NCBI GenBank assembly: GCA_019638185.1
Contig: JAHBUH010000007.1
Location: forward strand, 124,001 to 188,000
Origin: Leadbetterella sp.
GTDB taxonomy: Bacteria > Bacteroidota > Bacteroidia > Cytophagales > Spirosomataceae
Direction: 5' to 3'
DNA length: 64,000 bases
Each line of letters opens with the position of its first letter. Position 1 is the first letter of the stretch. The notes under the pieces were generated by a model. That model worked only from the letters and a program-made list of their open reading frames with translations. It had not been told where the DNA came from and did no database searches. Positions 16,900 through 25,289 of the stretch are shown piece after piece. A program made the translations under genes and the position numbers.

Positions 16900-18564
16900 T
16901 TATTCTTGTAGTTTACGGTATTTTATTCTTTTGGGGCCTACATCGCCCAGTCTTTTCTTACGGTTTTCTTCATATTCGGAGAAGTTGCCTTCAAACCACG
17001 TCACCTCCGAGTCGCCCTCAAAGGCCAGGATATGGGTAGCCACGCGATCCAGGAACCAGCGGTCGTGGGAGATCACCACCGCACAGCCTGCAAAATTCTC
17101 CAGGCCTTCTTCCAGGGCCCGCAGGGTGTTCACGTCCAGGTCGTTTGTAGGCTCATCCAGCAGCAGCAGGTTTCCGCCCTCTTTGAGCATCATGGCCAGG
17201 TGTACCCGGTTTCTTTCTCCACCGGAAAGTACGCCTATTTTCTTCTCCTGGTCGGAGCCGGCAAAGTTAAATTTGCTCACGTACGCCCGCGCGTTCATCT
17301 GCTTATTGCCCAGGCTGATCCATTCGTTACCCTCCGAGATCATCTCGTACACGGTTTTAGCCGGATCCAGGCGGTCGTGCTCCTGGTCCACATAGGCCAG
17401 CTTCACGGTATCTCCCACCTCAAACGAGCCCTCCAGGGGCTGCAGCTGGCCGGTGATGAGCTTAAAGAGCGTGGTTTTACCGGCGCCGTTCGGCCCGATG
17501 ATCCCCACTATCCCCGCCGGTGGCAGGCTGAAGCTCAGATCCCCGTACAGGAGGCGGTCATCAAAGCCCATCTTAATGTTTTTGGCTTCGATCACCTTAT
17601 TGCCCAGGCGCGGCCCCGGCGGGATATACAGCTCCAGCTTTTCTTCCCGCTCCCGGGTATCCTGGTTCAGCAGGTTATCGTAGGCATTCAGACGGGCCTT
17701 GGACTTGGCGGTACGGCCTTTGGGCGACATACGCACCCATTCCAGCTCTCTTTCCAGGGTTTTCTGGCGCTTGGACTGGCTTTTCTCTTCCCGGGCCAGG
17801 CGGTTTTGCTTCTGCTCCAGCCAGGAAGAGTAGTTTCCCTTCCAGGGGATACCCTCGCCGCGGTCCAGTTCCAGGATCCACCCGGCCACATTGTCCAGGA
17901 AATAGCGGTCGTGGGTCACGGCGATCACCGTGCCCTTGTATTGGTTCAGGTGCTGTTCCAGCCACAAGACCGACTCGGCATCCAGGTGGTTAGTGGGTTC
18001 ATCCAGCAGCAGCACGTCAGGCTGCTGAAGCAGCAGGCGGCAAAGCGCCACGCGGCGTTTTTCTCCTCCGGACAGCGCAGCTACCCGGGCCTCCCCGGGC
18101 GGGCACCGCAGGGCATCCATGGCCCGCTCCAGCCGGGAATCCAGCTCCCAGGCGTCCAGGGCATCCAGCTTTTCCTGCACATCGCCCTGCCGTTCCATAA
18201 GCTTATCAAAATCGGCATCCGGCTCGCCGAACGCCTCGTTAATGGCATCAAATTCCTTCAGCAAAGCCACCACTTCGGCTACGCCTTCCTCCACTATTTC
18301 TTTGACGGTTTTTTCAGGATCCAGCTGGGGTTCCTGTTCCAGTAGCCCCACCGTATATCCCGGGGAGAAGACCACTTCACCGTTAATGTTTTTATCTATG
18401 CCGGCAATCACGCGGAGGAGGGTGGATTTCCCGGAACCGTTAAGGCCCAGTACGCCGATCTTGGCCCCGTAGAAAAATGAAAGATAAATATTTTTTAGTA
18501 CCTGACGATTAGGTGGAATGATTTTACTCACCCCTGCCATCGAAAAGATGACCTGCTCACTCAT
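16900..18564 (-). CDS. ettA: Energy-dependent translational throttle protein EttA (ABC-F)
   Basis: A 554-residue ABC-F ATPase with two nucleotide-binding domains and no membrane part. Walker A motifs are GLNGSGKST (about residue 40) and GPNGAGKTT; the signatures LSGGEKRRVAL and LSGGERNRVHL are followed by LLLDEPTNHLD and LLLDEPTNDLD. Length, the EKGLELYIPPGPRLG-like region between domains and the C-terminal RIKYRKL match EttA, which binds the ribosomal E site and gates translation by ATP/ADP ratio. It is the first gene of a two-gene unit with the class IV aminotransferase. Confidence 0.95.
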   Translation of the reverse strand: MSEQVIFSMAGVSKIIPPNRQVLKNIYLSFFYGAKIGVLGLNGSGKSTLLRVIAGIDKNINGEVVFSPGYTVGLLEQEPQLDPEKTVKEIVEEGVAEVVALLKEFDAINEAFGEPDADFDKLMERQGDVQEKLDALDAWELDSRLERAMDALRCPPGEARVAALSGGEKRRVALCRLLLQQPDVLLLDEPTNHLDAESVLWLEQHLNQYKGTVIAVTHDRYFLDNVAGWILELDRGEGIPWKGNYSSWLEQKQNRLAREEKSQSKRQKTLERELEWVRMSPKGRTAKSKARLNAYDNLLNQDTREREEKLELYIPPGPRLGNKVIEAKNIKMGFDDRLLYGDLSFSLPPAGIVGIIGPNGAGKTTLFKLITGQLQPLEGSFEVGDTVKLAYVDQEHDRLDPAKTVYEMISEGNEWISLGNKQMNARAYVSKFNFAGSDQEKKIGVLSGGERNRVHLAMMLKEGGNLLLLDEPTNDLDVNTLRALEEGLENFAGCAVVISHDRWFLDRVATHILAFEGDSEVTWFEGNFSEYEENRKKRLGDVGPKRIKYRKLQE

Positions 18565-18700
18565 AAATTATTGATCAAATTGTAATTTAATACACAAATA
18601 TCGCGTTCTTACTTTGTAATGTGCAAAAAAACTGCTTTTTTTACACCTTAAAACCAAATAAACAATAGAATTTTAAACCTAGCCACTCCTGGTATTAATT

Positions 18701-19972
18701 ATGAAAGGCGCTACGTTAGAAAATGAATACGCTTACGTCCTTGACAGTAAGGTATTTTTGAAGGGGTATCTGGGAATGCCCGACAGACAGATCGGAGAAG
18801 TTAAAAACACGGATGAAGAAGCATTTCAGTACTTCGAAAGAAGATATGAGATAGCGGTTTCCAAAGTGAACCAACTCGAAGAGGAGATCTTAAACGCCCA
18901 GAACAAAGGTTCTTATCTCACCAAGCTGCTTCAGCTGAGAAAAAGGTTACTGAACTTTGATGGTATAGGAAATTTCCTGCCGCTTCTGGATAAGCTGGAA
19001 GTGATGGAGAAAGACCTGGTGAGCCTGATTGAACAGAATCAGCTCTCTAACCTCCAGATCAAGCGTCAGCTTATCGACGAGGCCAGGCCCTATGAGCACA
19101 GTCAGGAATGGAAAGACGGGGCCGATGCCCTGCAGGAAATCCGGACCCGCTGGATCCGGACCGGCCCTGTGGAGAAAAGCCTCAATGCCGCCATTGAAGA
19201 CGAGTTCAAAGCCATCCTGGACACCTTCTATCAATCCCGGAAAGCCTTCTTTGAAGAGCAAAACCGGGTGATCGATGAACGGGTGGCCAAGTACAATGAC
19301 CTGATCAATAAGGCAGAAGAGCTGGTAGAGCGTACTGATTGGGATGAGGCCTTCCTGGATCTGAAAAACTATCAGACCGAATGGAAGATCATCGGGGAAA
19401 TTCCGCCGAAGATCCTGAAAGCCCTGTTCAAAAACTTCAAGAAGCCTACTTCCATCTTTTATGAGAAGTACTGCAAGGCCAAAGGCATCCAGCCGAAGAG
19501 AAAGCTGGATCCGCGGGTAGAAGCCCAGATGAACATGGTGAAGGAAGTGGAGAAACTTTCCGAAACCGATGATATGTTTGCCGCTACCAACCGGGCCAAG
19601 TTCCTGCTCAATGAGTGGAAGACCATCCGGATACCGGCTCACCTGGCAGACCGGACCATCGCTGAACGCTTCCGCGCGGCCTGTGATAAGATTTTTGAGC
19701 TCAGCTACCTGCATAAGGTAATAGCCCGGAAGTATCCTACTTTCAATTTCCTTTCCGATAAGCAGAAAGATCTGACAAAATACCGGGAAATGGATAATAT
19801 TGTGAGAAGGGCACGTACGGATCTGGATGAGCTGATCCGCTCTTACGACGGGCAGCGGATGGATGAAGAAATGGAAAAGATGATCCAGAGCAACCTGAAG
19901 ACCCAGCGGAGGAAACTGCTTATGAAAGAAGTGATCCTGGAAGAGCTGAGACAGAAGGCGGCAAGCTTGTAA
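18701..19972 (+). CDS. DUF349 repeat protein
   Basis: A 423-residue, highly charged, almost entirely helical protein with several DUF349 units, each with a Trp in a W..I...P pattern, for example EWKDGADALQEIRTRWIRTGP, DWDEAFLDLKNYQTEWKIIG and LLNEWKTIRIPAH. DUF349 proteins are widespread in Bacteroidota, mostly without known function; distant relatives in Proteobacteria bind ribosomes. No signal peptide or membrane segment is seen. It is divergent from ettA, with about 135 AT-rich bases between. Confidence 0.88.
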   Translation: MKGATLENEYAYVLDSKVFLKGYLGMPDRQIGEVKNTDEEAFQYFERRYEIAVSKVNQLEEEILNAQNKGSYLTKLLQLRKRLLNFDGIGNFLPLLDKLEVMEKDLVSLIEQNQLSNLQIKRQLIDEARPYEHSQEWKDGADALQEIRTRWIRTGPVEKSLNAAIEDEFKAILDTFYQSRKAFFEEQNRVIDERVAKYNDLINKAEELVERTDWDEAFLDLKNYQTEWKIIGEIPPKILKALFKNFKKPTSIFYEKYCKAKGIQPKRKLDPRVEAQMNMVKEVEKLSETDDMFAATNRAKFLLNEWKTIRIPAHLADRTIAERFRAACDKIFELSYLHKVIARKYPTFNFLSDKQKDLTKYREMDNIVRRARTDLDELIRSYDGQRMDEEMEKMIQSNLKTQRRKLLMKEVILEELRQKAASL

Positions 19973-19993
19973 CAGATAAAAAGTCTGGTTTCT

Positions 19994-20035
19994 GGCTACG
20001 TAAACTGAGCATAAGTGCGTTCAGTTTGCGTAGCC
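19994..20035. repeat. Inverted repeat between DUF349 and WbqC-family genes
   Basis: Arms GGCTACGtAAACTGA (19994-20008) and TCAGTTTgCGTAGCC (20021-20035) pair over 14 of 15 positions with a 12-base loop. There is no immediate T-run, so it may be a weak terminator or an mRNA processing or stabilising hairpin separating the two genes. Confidence 0.75.
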
Positions 20036-20071
20036 TGGAACTGGTTTTTGGATACTTATCATTAAAAATCC

Positions 20072-20809
20072 TTGGAACTTACTCCTAAAAAGGTAGCAGT
20101 AATGCAACCCTACTTTTTGCCGTATATCGGTTATTTTCAGCTCATTCGTGCCGTGGATGAGTTTATTGTTTACGACAATATCCAATTTTCAAAAAAAGGA
20201 TGGTTTCACCGTAACCGTATGCTTCAGAACGGTAGGGATGAATATTTCAGCCTCACCCTGAAGAAAGATTCTGATTTCCTGGATGTGCGTGACCGCCGCT
20301 TAAGTGATACCTGGCCGGCCGACCGCGAGAAGATTCTCCGGAAAATAAAAGAAAACTACCGTAAAGCACCCTATTTCGAAGCGGTTTATCCCCTGACAGA
20401 GCGGATCTTTCATTACCCGGATGATCACCTTTTTAATTTCCTTTTATTTTCCCTGCAAACCGTCTGCAGCTACCTGGAGATCTCTACGCCGCTGACGGTT
20501 TCCTCCAGCCTGGCCATTGATCATTCTCTGAAAAGCCAGGACAAGGTGATAGCCCTGGTCAAAGCCGCGGGCGGTGATATTTATCTCAATCCCATCGGCG
20601 GATTTGAGCTGTATGATCCTGCGGCTTTTCAAGCGCAGGGCTTAACTTTGCAGTTTCATAAGGCCCGGTCTTTTTCCTACCCGCAGTTCGGGGGGGAATT
20701 TGTGCCCTGGCTGTCGGTTTTAGACCTCATGATGTTCAATTCCCCGGAGCAGATCAACGGGTGGCTGGACCATTTCGACATTATTTTAAAAGATGAACAG
20801 GAAAACTAA
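20072..20809 (+). CDS. WbqC-family protein
   Basis: A 245-residue WbqC-like protein, a family found in O-antigen and natural-product loci with no firmly established reaction. The family start is strongly conserved as a beta strand KVAVMQPYFLPYIGYFQL; here it is preceded by a TTG codon at 20072, while the first ATG (20102) would cut into this strand. I therefore favour the rare TTG start. Further marks are FSKKGWFHRNR and IYLNPIGGFELYD. Its last 17 bases overlap the start of the ATP-grasp/HAD gene, indicating coupled translation and a joint role. Confidence 0.85.
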   Translation: MELTPKKVAVMQPYFLPYIGYFQLIRAVDEFIVYDNIQFSKKGWFHRNRMLQNGRDEYFSLTLKKDSDFLDVRDRRLSDTWPADREKILRKIKENYRKAPYFEAVYPLTERIFHYPDDHLFNFLLFSLQTVCSYLEISTPLTVSSSLAIDHSLKSQDKVIALVKAAGGDIYLNPIGGFELYDPAAFQAQGLTLQFHKARSFSYPQFGGEFVPWLSVLDLMMFNSPEQINGWLDHFDIILKDEQEN

Positions 20810-22082
20810 TGTACTTGTATTTCCATGTGGCGCCGAGAGCGCCATGGAGATTCATTTAGCCCTGAAAGATGTGATGAATATCCGGGTGGTGGGCGCCTCT
20901 AAAAGGGAAGATCACGGCCGGATGCTTTATGCCAATTACTACGGCGATTTCCCCAATATAGCGGAAGAAAATTTCCTGGAGGAATTAAATAAACTCATTG
21001 AAAAAGAGTCTATTGATCTCATTCTTCCCACCCATGACACCATCCTGGTGTATATGGCCCGTAACCTGGATAAGATCCGTACGCGGGTGGCCGTGCCCGG
21101 CCTGTGGCAGGCAGAAATCTGCCGCAGTAAGAAGAAGATCTACCACCTGTTCCGGGAACATGCGTTTAACCCTAAAGTTTTCAATACCCCGGATGACATC
21201 GCCGTTTACCCGGTGTATGCCAAGCTGGACGAAGGGCAGGGCAGCAAAGGGGCTTTTGTGGTGCATAACCGGCAGCAGCTGGAAGAACTCCCTGACCCGG
21301 ATAATTATGTGATCATGGAACTCCTGCCCGGGGAGGAGCTGACCATCGACTGCTTCACCAACCGCCACGGCGAGGTGCTGTTCATGGGGCCCAGGAACCG
21401 GAAAAGGGTATTTGACGGGGTTTCCGTAAACAGCTCATCGGTAGAGCTTACCCCTGAAATAGAGGCTATCGGGAAGATCGTTTCCGACACCATCGGTATC
21501 CGCGGGGCCTGGTATTTCCAGCTGAAAAAAGACGTGGAAGGCCGGTTTAAACTCCTGGAAGCCTCGGTAAAGGTGGCCGGGAATATGAATGTTTTCCGCG
21601 GCATCGGGGTGAATTTCCCGCTGCTGATGGTCTATGATTACCTGGATTATGACGTGGAGGTGATCCCGAATAACTACCGGATAGAGGTAGACCGGGCGCT
21701 GTTCAGCCGGTATAACGTAGACCTGGAGTACGACACCGTTTATATTGATTTTGACGATACCATCACGAAAGAAGGTCGCGTGAACCAGAACGTGATGATG
21801 TTCCTGTATCACCAGAAAAACAAGGGCCGTACCCTGAAACTCATTACCAAACACGCAGGTAACCTGGACGAAACCCTGGAAAGCCTGGCCATTCACAATG
21901 GGCTCTTCGATACCATCATCCATATCCCCATGGAAGAGGAGAAGTACAAATACATCACCGAAAAAGAGAAGGTCATTTTCATAGACAATGCCTACGGCGA
22001 ACGCCTGAAGATAAAGCGGATGCTGAACCTGCCGGTTTTTGATGTGGATGCATTGAGTACGCTGATCGACTGGCGGGAGTAA
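20793..22082 (+). CDS. ATP-grasp ligase fused to a HAD-like domain
   Basis: A 429-residue fusion. Residues about 5-300 form an ATP-grasp enzyme of the carbamoyl-phosphate-synthase-like type (N-terminal nucleotide-like fold with LILPTHDTI, then YVIMELLPGEELTIDCF and the metal region FKLLEASVKVAGNMNVFRG). Residues about 313-425 form a HAD-like domain with DFDDT (319-323), LITKH and IFIDNAYGER as motifs I, II and IV. ATP-grasp enzymes join a carboxylate to an amine or similar group; the HAD part may act as a phosphatase. The gene overlaps the WbqC-family gene by 17 bases. The product is unknown; surface-sugar or small-molecule tailoring is plausible. Confidence 0.85.
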   Translation: MNRKTNVLVFPCGAESAMEIHLALKDVMNIRVVGASKREDHGRMLYANYYGDFPNIAEENFLEELNKLIEKESIDLILPTHDTILVYMARNLDKIRTRVAVPGLWQAEICRSKKKIYHLFREHAFNPKVFNTPDDIAVYPVYAKLDEGQGSKGAFVVHNRQQLEELPDPDNYVIMELLPGEELTIDCFTNRHGEVLFMGPRNRKRVFDGVSVNSSSVELTPEIEAIGKIVSDTIGIRGAWYFQLKKDVEGRFKLLEASVKVAGNMNVFRGIGVNFPLLMVYDYLDYDVEVIPNNYRIEVDRALFSRYNVDLEYDTVYIDFDDTITKEGRVNQNVMMFLYHQKNKGRTLKLITKHAGNLDETLESLAIHNGLFDTIIHIPMEEEKYKYITEKEKVIFIDNAYGERLKIKRMLNLPVFDVDALSTLIDWRE

Positions 22083-22100
22083 TCATTCCTGTATATGCCT

Positions 22101-22146
22101 GTGCCCGGTAAGACAGGGAAAATTCATCTGCGGTCTGACCGGGCAC
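22101..22146. terminator. Bidirectional hairpin terminator between ATP-grasp and YceI genes
   Basis: Arms GTGCCCGGTaAGAC (22101-22114) and GTCTgACCGGGCAC (22133-22146) pair with one mismatch around an 18-base loop. It lies in the 85-base gap between convergent genes. Confidence 0.7.
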
Positions 22147-22167
22147 AAGTGGTTCTGAATACTTCTC

Positions 22168-22725
22168 TTATTTCGAGAACTCGCCTGAGATTCTTAGCGT
22201 CACTTCATCATCTACGGAAGGGCCGGAAGTACCTACTCCAAAATCGATCCGGTTCAGGGTGCCTGTGGCTTTGATACCCACTACTTTCTTACCGCCACGG
22301 CCTTCGATAGGTCCTCTGAACACCGCATCCAGGGTGAGGGGTTTGGTTACTCCTTTCATGGTGAGGTTACCGGTGATCTTGTAGTTATTTCCGGATACTT
22401 TCTTCACGGATGTGCTTTTGAAAGTAAGGGTTGGAAATTTCTCGACCGAGAAGAAGTCGTCACTTTTCAGGTGTCCGTCTCTTCTTTCATTTCCTGTGGT
22501 GATGGAGGCCACTTCGGCACTGAAGTCGATCACGGCATCAGAAAAGTCGTCCTTGGAAGAAGTAATTTTGGCATCAAATTTCCCGAAACTTCCGTCTACA
22601 TCTGAGATTTTCAGGTGGACAATGGAGAAGCCCACATTGGAATGTGACTTATCCAGGGCCCAATCCTGGGCAAATGTTACGGTAGAGATCAGCGCTACGG
22701 CCAGTGTCAAAATGATTTTTTTCAT
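22168..22725 (-). CDS. YceI-family exported protein
   Basis: A 185-residue protein with a signal peptide (MKKIILTLAVALISTVTFAQ) followed by a YceI lipocalin-like beta barrel. Family marks are WALDKSHSNVGFSIVHLKISDVDGSF near the start, GHLKSDDFF and NRIDFGVG near the end. YceI proteins bind isoprenoid or fatty lipids in the periplasm and often respond to stress or are next to cytochrome genes. It is monocistronic here. Confidence 0.94.
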   Translation of the reverse strand: MKKIILTLAVALISTVTFAQDWALDKSHSNVGFSIVHLKISDVDGSFGKFDAKITSSKDDFSDAVIDFSAEVASITTGNERRDGHLKSDDFFSVEKFPTLTFKSTSVKKVSGNNYKITGNLTMKGVTKPLTLDAVFRGPIEGRGGKKVVGIKATGTLNRIDFGVGTSGPSVDDEVTLRISGEFSK

Positions 22726-22850
22726 GTTTCGGTTTGGTAAAATTTTAATTCATGTATATACACGATGCTAAATTAAAAATATTCTAATTTAATTGAAAAA
22801 TATTTCTCCGTTTAATTCATTAAATTGCACTAATAATCAATCTTAAACGC

Positions 22851-23795
22851 ATGAAAGACAATCACTTTTCCCGCCGGAATCTCCTGAAGACCATGGCTGT
22901 AGGTGGAGCGGCCGCCTTAATTCCACCGCCGGTATTAGCGCATGAACAGCCGGCAGCTAATCCCTCACCTATCCGGTTTGCGGTATCCACGTATTCGTAC
23001 TGGCATTTTGAAAAGGTGAAATACCCTATTGAAAAGGTGATAGAAAATGCCTCCCGGCTGGGTTTTGACGGGGTGGAGATCCTTCATCGCCAGATGGAAA
23101 GTGAAGAGAAGGCTTACATGCACAAGCTGAAGAAACTGGCTTTTGATGCCGGGCTGGCCCTGCCCATGCTTTCCATTCACCAGAGTTTTGTGAAGCCGGA
23201 TGCTGAAGCGCGGGCTAAGGACATCGCCCATACCATAAAGTGCATTCAGCTGGCGGTGCAGCTGGGCATCCCGTGCATCCGGATGAACACCGGCAGCTGG
23301 GGAACAGGCCGCTCCGCCCCTGATTATTACAAAACCGGTAAAGAAACGCCCCTGCCCGGCTATACGGATCAGGATGCCATTAACTGGTGCATTGAGGGCA
23401 TGAAAGAATGCCTGAAGTATGCGGAACAGGAAGGGGTGATCCTGGCCATAGAGAACCACTGGGGGCTCTCATCGAATATTGATTACCTGGAAAAGATTTA
23501 TATGGCGCTGAAAGACTCGCCTGCCATGGGCCTGAACCTGGATACCGGTAATTACGTGGGTGATCCTTATCCGCAGTTTGAGCGGCTGATCGGCTACGCT
23601 AACATCATCCAGGCCAAAACCTATTACGGCGGCGGTCACTATTATGACCTGGACCTGGATTACGACCGGCTGGCGAAGATAGCCCGGAAACATGGGTTCA
23701 AAGGTTATGTTTCATTGGAAATGGAGGGTAAAGAAAGTGCCGAAACGGCCGTACCCAAGAGCCTGACCCTGCTGCGGAAGGCTTTTAACGGGTGA
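22851..23795 (+). CDS. Exported sugar phosphate isomerase/epimerase-like TIM-barrel protein
   Basis: A 314-residue xylose-isomerase-like (AP_endonuc_2 fold) protein. It has a Tat-like leader ([17 protein letters not shown]), so it likely acts in the periplasm. Barrel segments include [51 protein letters not shown] and [11 protein letters not shown], with the usual Glu/Asp/His metal residues. A Gfo/Idh/MocA gene with a similar leader follows 73 bases later on the same strand. Such pairs act on oxidised (3-keto) sugars in Bacteroidota; this role is inferred from fold and neighbour. Confidence 0.85.
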   Translation: MKDNHFSRRNLLKTMAVGGAAALIPPPVLAHEQPAANPSPIRFAVSTYSYWHFEKVKYPIEKVIENASRLGFDGVEILHRQMESEEKAYMHKLKKLAFDAGLALPMLSIHQSFVKPDAEARAKDIAHTIKCIQLAVQLGIPCIRMNTGSWGTGRSAPDYYKTGKETPLPGYTDQDAINWCIEGMKECLKYAEQEGVILAIENHWGLSSNIDYLEKIYMALKDSPAMGLNLDTGNYVGDPYPQFERLIGYANIIQAKTYYGGGHYYDLDLDYDRLAKIARKHGFKGYVSLEMEGKESAETAVPKSLTLLRKAFNG

Positions 23796-23808
23796 TACGG
23801 GTAAAATA

Positions 23809-23836
23809 AAAGCCGGCCACCCAACGTAGCCGGCCT
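23809..23836. repeat. Hairpin between the two Tat-exported sugar genes
   Basis: The arms AAAGCCGGCCAC and GTAGCCGGCCTT pair over 10 of 12 positions around a short loop. It may be a partial terminator that reduces read-through into the Gfo/Idh gene. Confidence 0.6.
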
Positions 23837-23868
23837 TACGATACAGGGCAGTAAAAACATTTTAAGCG

Positions 23869-25245
23869 ATGAACAGATCACGACGGGATTTTTTGTATTC
23901 CCTTAGCATGCTGGCGGCCGGCACTGCCGTGTCCAGCCCCCTCCACGGCTTCGGCGCTGACCGCCGCCTGAAAGTAGTACTGGTGGGTACCGGGGTGCGG
24001 GGCAGCTCCTTCTGGGGGAAACGCCTGGTGGACCAGTACCCCGAAAAGCTCACGTTTGTGGGCCTGTGCGACATTAACCCCGGCCGGGTGAAGTTTGCCC
24101 GGGAATATATGGGTGTAAGCTGCCCCATCTTTACGGATTTCGACCTCATGCTCCGCGAAACCCGGCCCGACCTGGTCATTGTCTGCACCAAAGATTCCAC
24201 CCACCATGAGTTCATCGTTAAAGGGCTGGAGTTCGGAGCCGATGTGCTGACCGAAAAACCCCTGACCACGGATGAGGACCGCTGCCGGCAGATTGTAGCG
24301 GCGGAACGCAAATCGAAAAGAAACCTCATCGTGGGCTTCAATTACCGCTGGAGCCCTTATATGACCAAAATCAAGGAGCTTCTGCAGAACCAAAGTGTGG
24401 GACAGATCACCTCGGTAGATTTTCACTGGTATCTGAACACCCATCACGGAGCGTCTTATTTCCGCCGCTGGCACGGCCTTATGAATGGGGGTGGCTCGCT
24501 GTGGGTGCACAAGGCCACGCACCATTTCGACCTGCTGAACTGGTGGCTGGACGATACGCCCGAAGAGGTGTTTGCCTACGGTGCCCTGGAGCATTACGGC
24601 AAAAACGGCCCTTTCCGGGGGGAAAGCTGCCGGAAATGCACCCATAAAACGGAATGCCGGTATTACTGGGACATCACCAAAAGCCCCCAGGATATGAAGC
24701 TGTATGTGGAAAATGAAAAGTACGACGGGTATATCCGGGACAACTGCCTTTTCCGGGAGGAAATTGATATTTACGATAAGATGTCGGCCCAGATCCTATA
24801 CCGGAGTGGCGTGGTTACTAATTATTCGCTGACCACTTATTCACCTTTTGAAGGCTGGCATATCGCCTTTAACGGACAAAAGGGAAGAATAGAAGCCTGG
24901 CTGGACATTCCCTGGATGAAGAGTGAGCATATTGACCAGGAAGGGCTGCATGCCGTGGAAATGACCCAGGGATCAAAAGGGGAGCAAATAGTGGAGCCCC
25001 TGATCCTGTTCCGCAACTGGGAAAATTACGAAACCGTGAACGTGGTCTCGGAAAAGGCCGGGCACGGTGGTGGCGACGGACGGCTGCAGGATAAGATCTT
25101 CCTGAACCCGGAGGCACCGGATCCCTACCGACATGCGGCAGGCCTGCGTGACGGCGTGATGTCGGTCATGATCGGTATAGCAGCCCGGAAAAGTATCCAA
25201 TCGGGCCGGGCTGTGAAGATCAGCAGCCTGACGGATGTGGAGTAA
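23869..25245 (+). CDS. Exported Gfo/Idh/MocA family oxidoreductase
   Basis: A 458-residue dinucleotide-dependent sugar oxidoreductase with a leader beginning NRSRRDFLYSLSMLAAG (Tat-like). The Rossmann motif VVLVGTGVRGSS is followed by the family EKPLTT (active-site Lys) and GFNYRWSPYM, and HKATHHFDLLNWWL carries the catalytic-site residues. A Cys cluster CRKCTHKTEC (about residues 251-260) is an unusual insert that could bind metal. In Bacteroidota, exported Gfo/Idh proteins oxidise or reduce C3 of sugars or act on glycosidic bonds via 3-keto intermediates. It follows the isomerase-like gene. Confidence 0.88.
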   Translation: MNRSRRDFLYSLSMLAAGTAVSSPLHGFGADRRLKVVLVGTGVRGSSFWGKRLVDQYPEKLTFVGLCDINPGRVKFAREYMGVSCPIFTDFDLMLRETRPDLVIVCTKDSTHHEFIVKGLEFGADVLTEKPLTTDEDRCRQIVAAERKSKRNLIVGFNYRWSPYMTKIKELLQNQSVGQITSVDFHWYLNTHHGASYFRRWHGLMNGGGSLWVHKATHHFDLLNWWLDDTPEEVFAYGALEHYGKNGPFRGESCRKCTHKTECRYYWDITKSPQDMKLYVENEKYDGYIRDNCLFREEIDIYDKMSAQILYRSGVVTNYSLTTYSPFEGWHIAFNGQKGRIEAWLDIPWMKSEHIDQEGLHAVEMTQGSKGEQIVEPLILFRNWENYETVNVVSEKAGHGGGDGRLQDKIFLNPEAPDPYRHAAGLRDGVMSVMIGIAARKSIQSGRAVKISSLTDVE

Positions 25246-25248
25246 GAA

Positions 25249-25281
25249 CCCGGAAAGTGTCACTTCAGACCACATTCCGGG
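25249..25281. terminator. Bidirectional hairpin between Gfo/Idh gene and argD
   Basis: Arms CCCGGAAaGTG (25249-25259) and CACaTTCCGGG (25271-25281) pair with one mismatch and an 11-base loop between the two convergent stops. Confidence 0.65.
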
Positions 25282-25289
25282 CCACAAAA

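Noticed and set aside
17032-18345. A 437-codon open frame on the plus strand
   Set aside because: It lies wholly antisense to ettA, which has full ABC-F motifs. Its translation has a biased composition and no recognisable domain.
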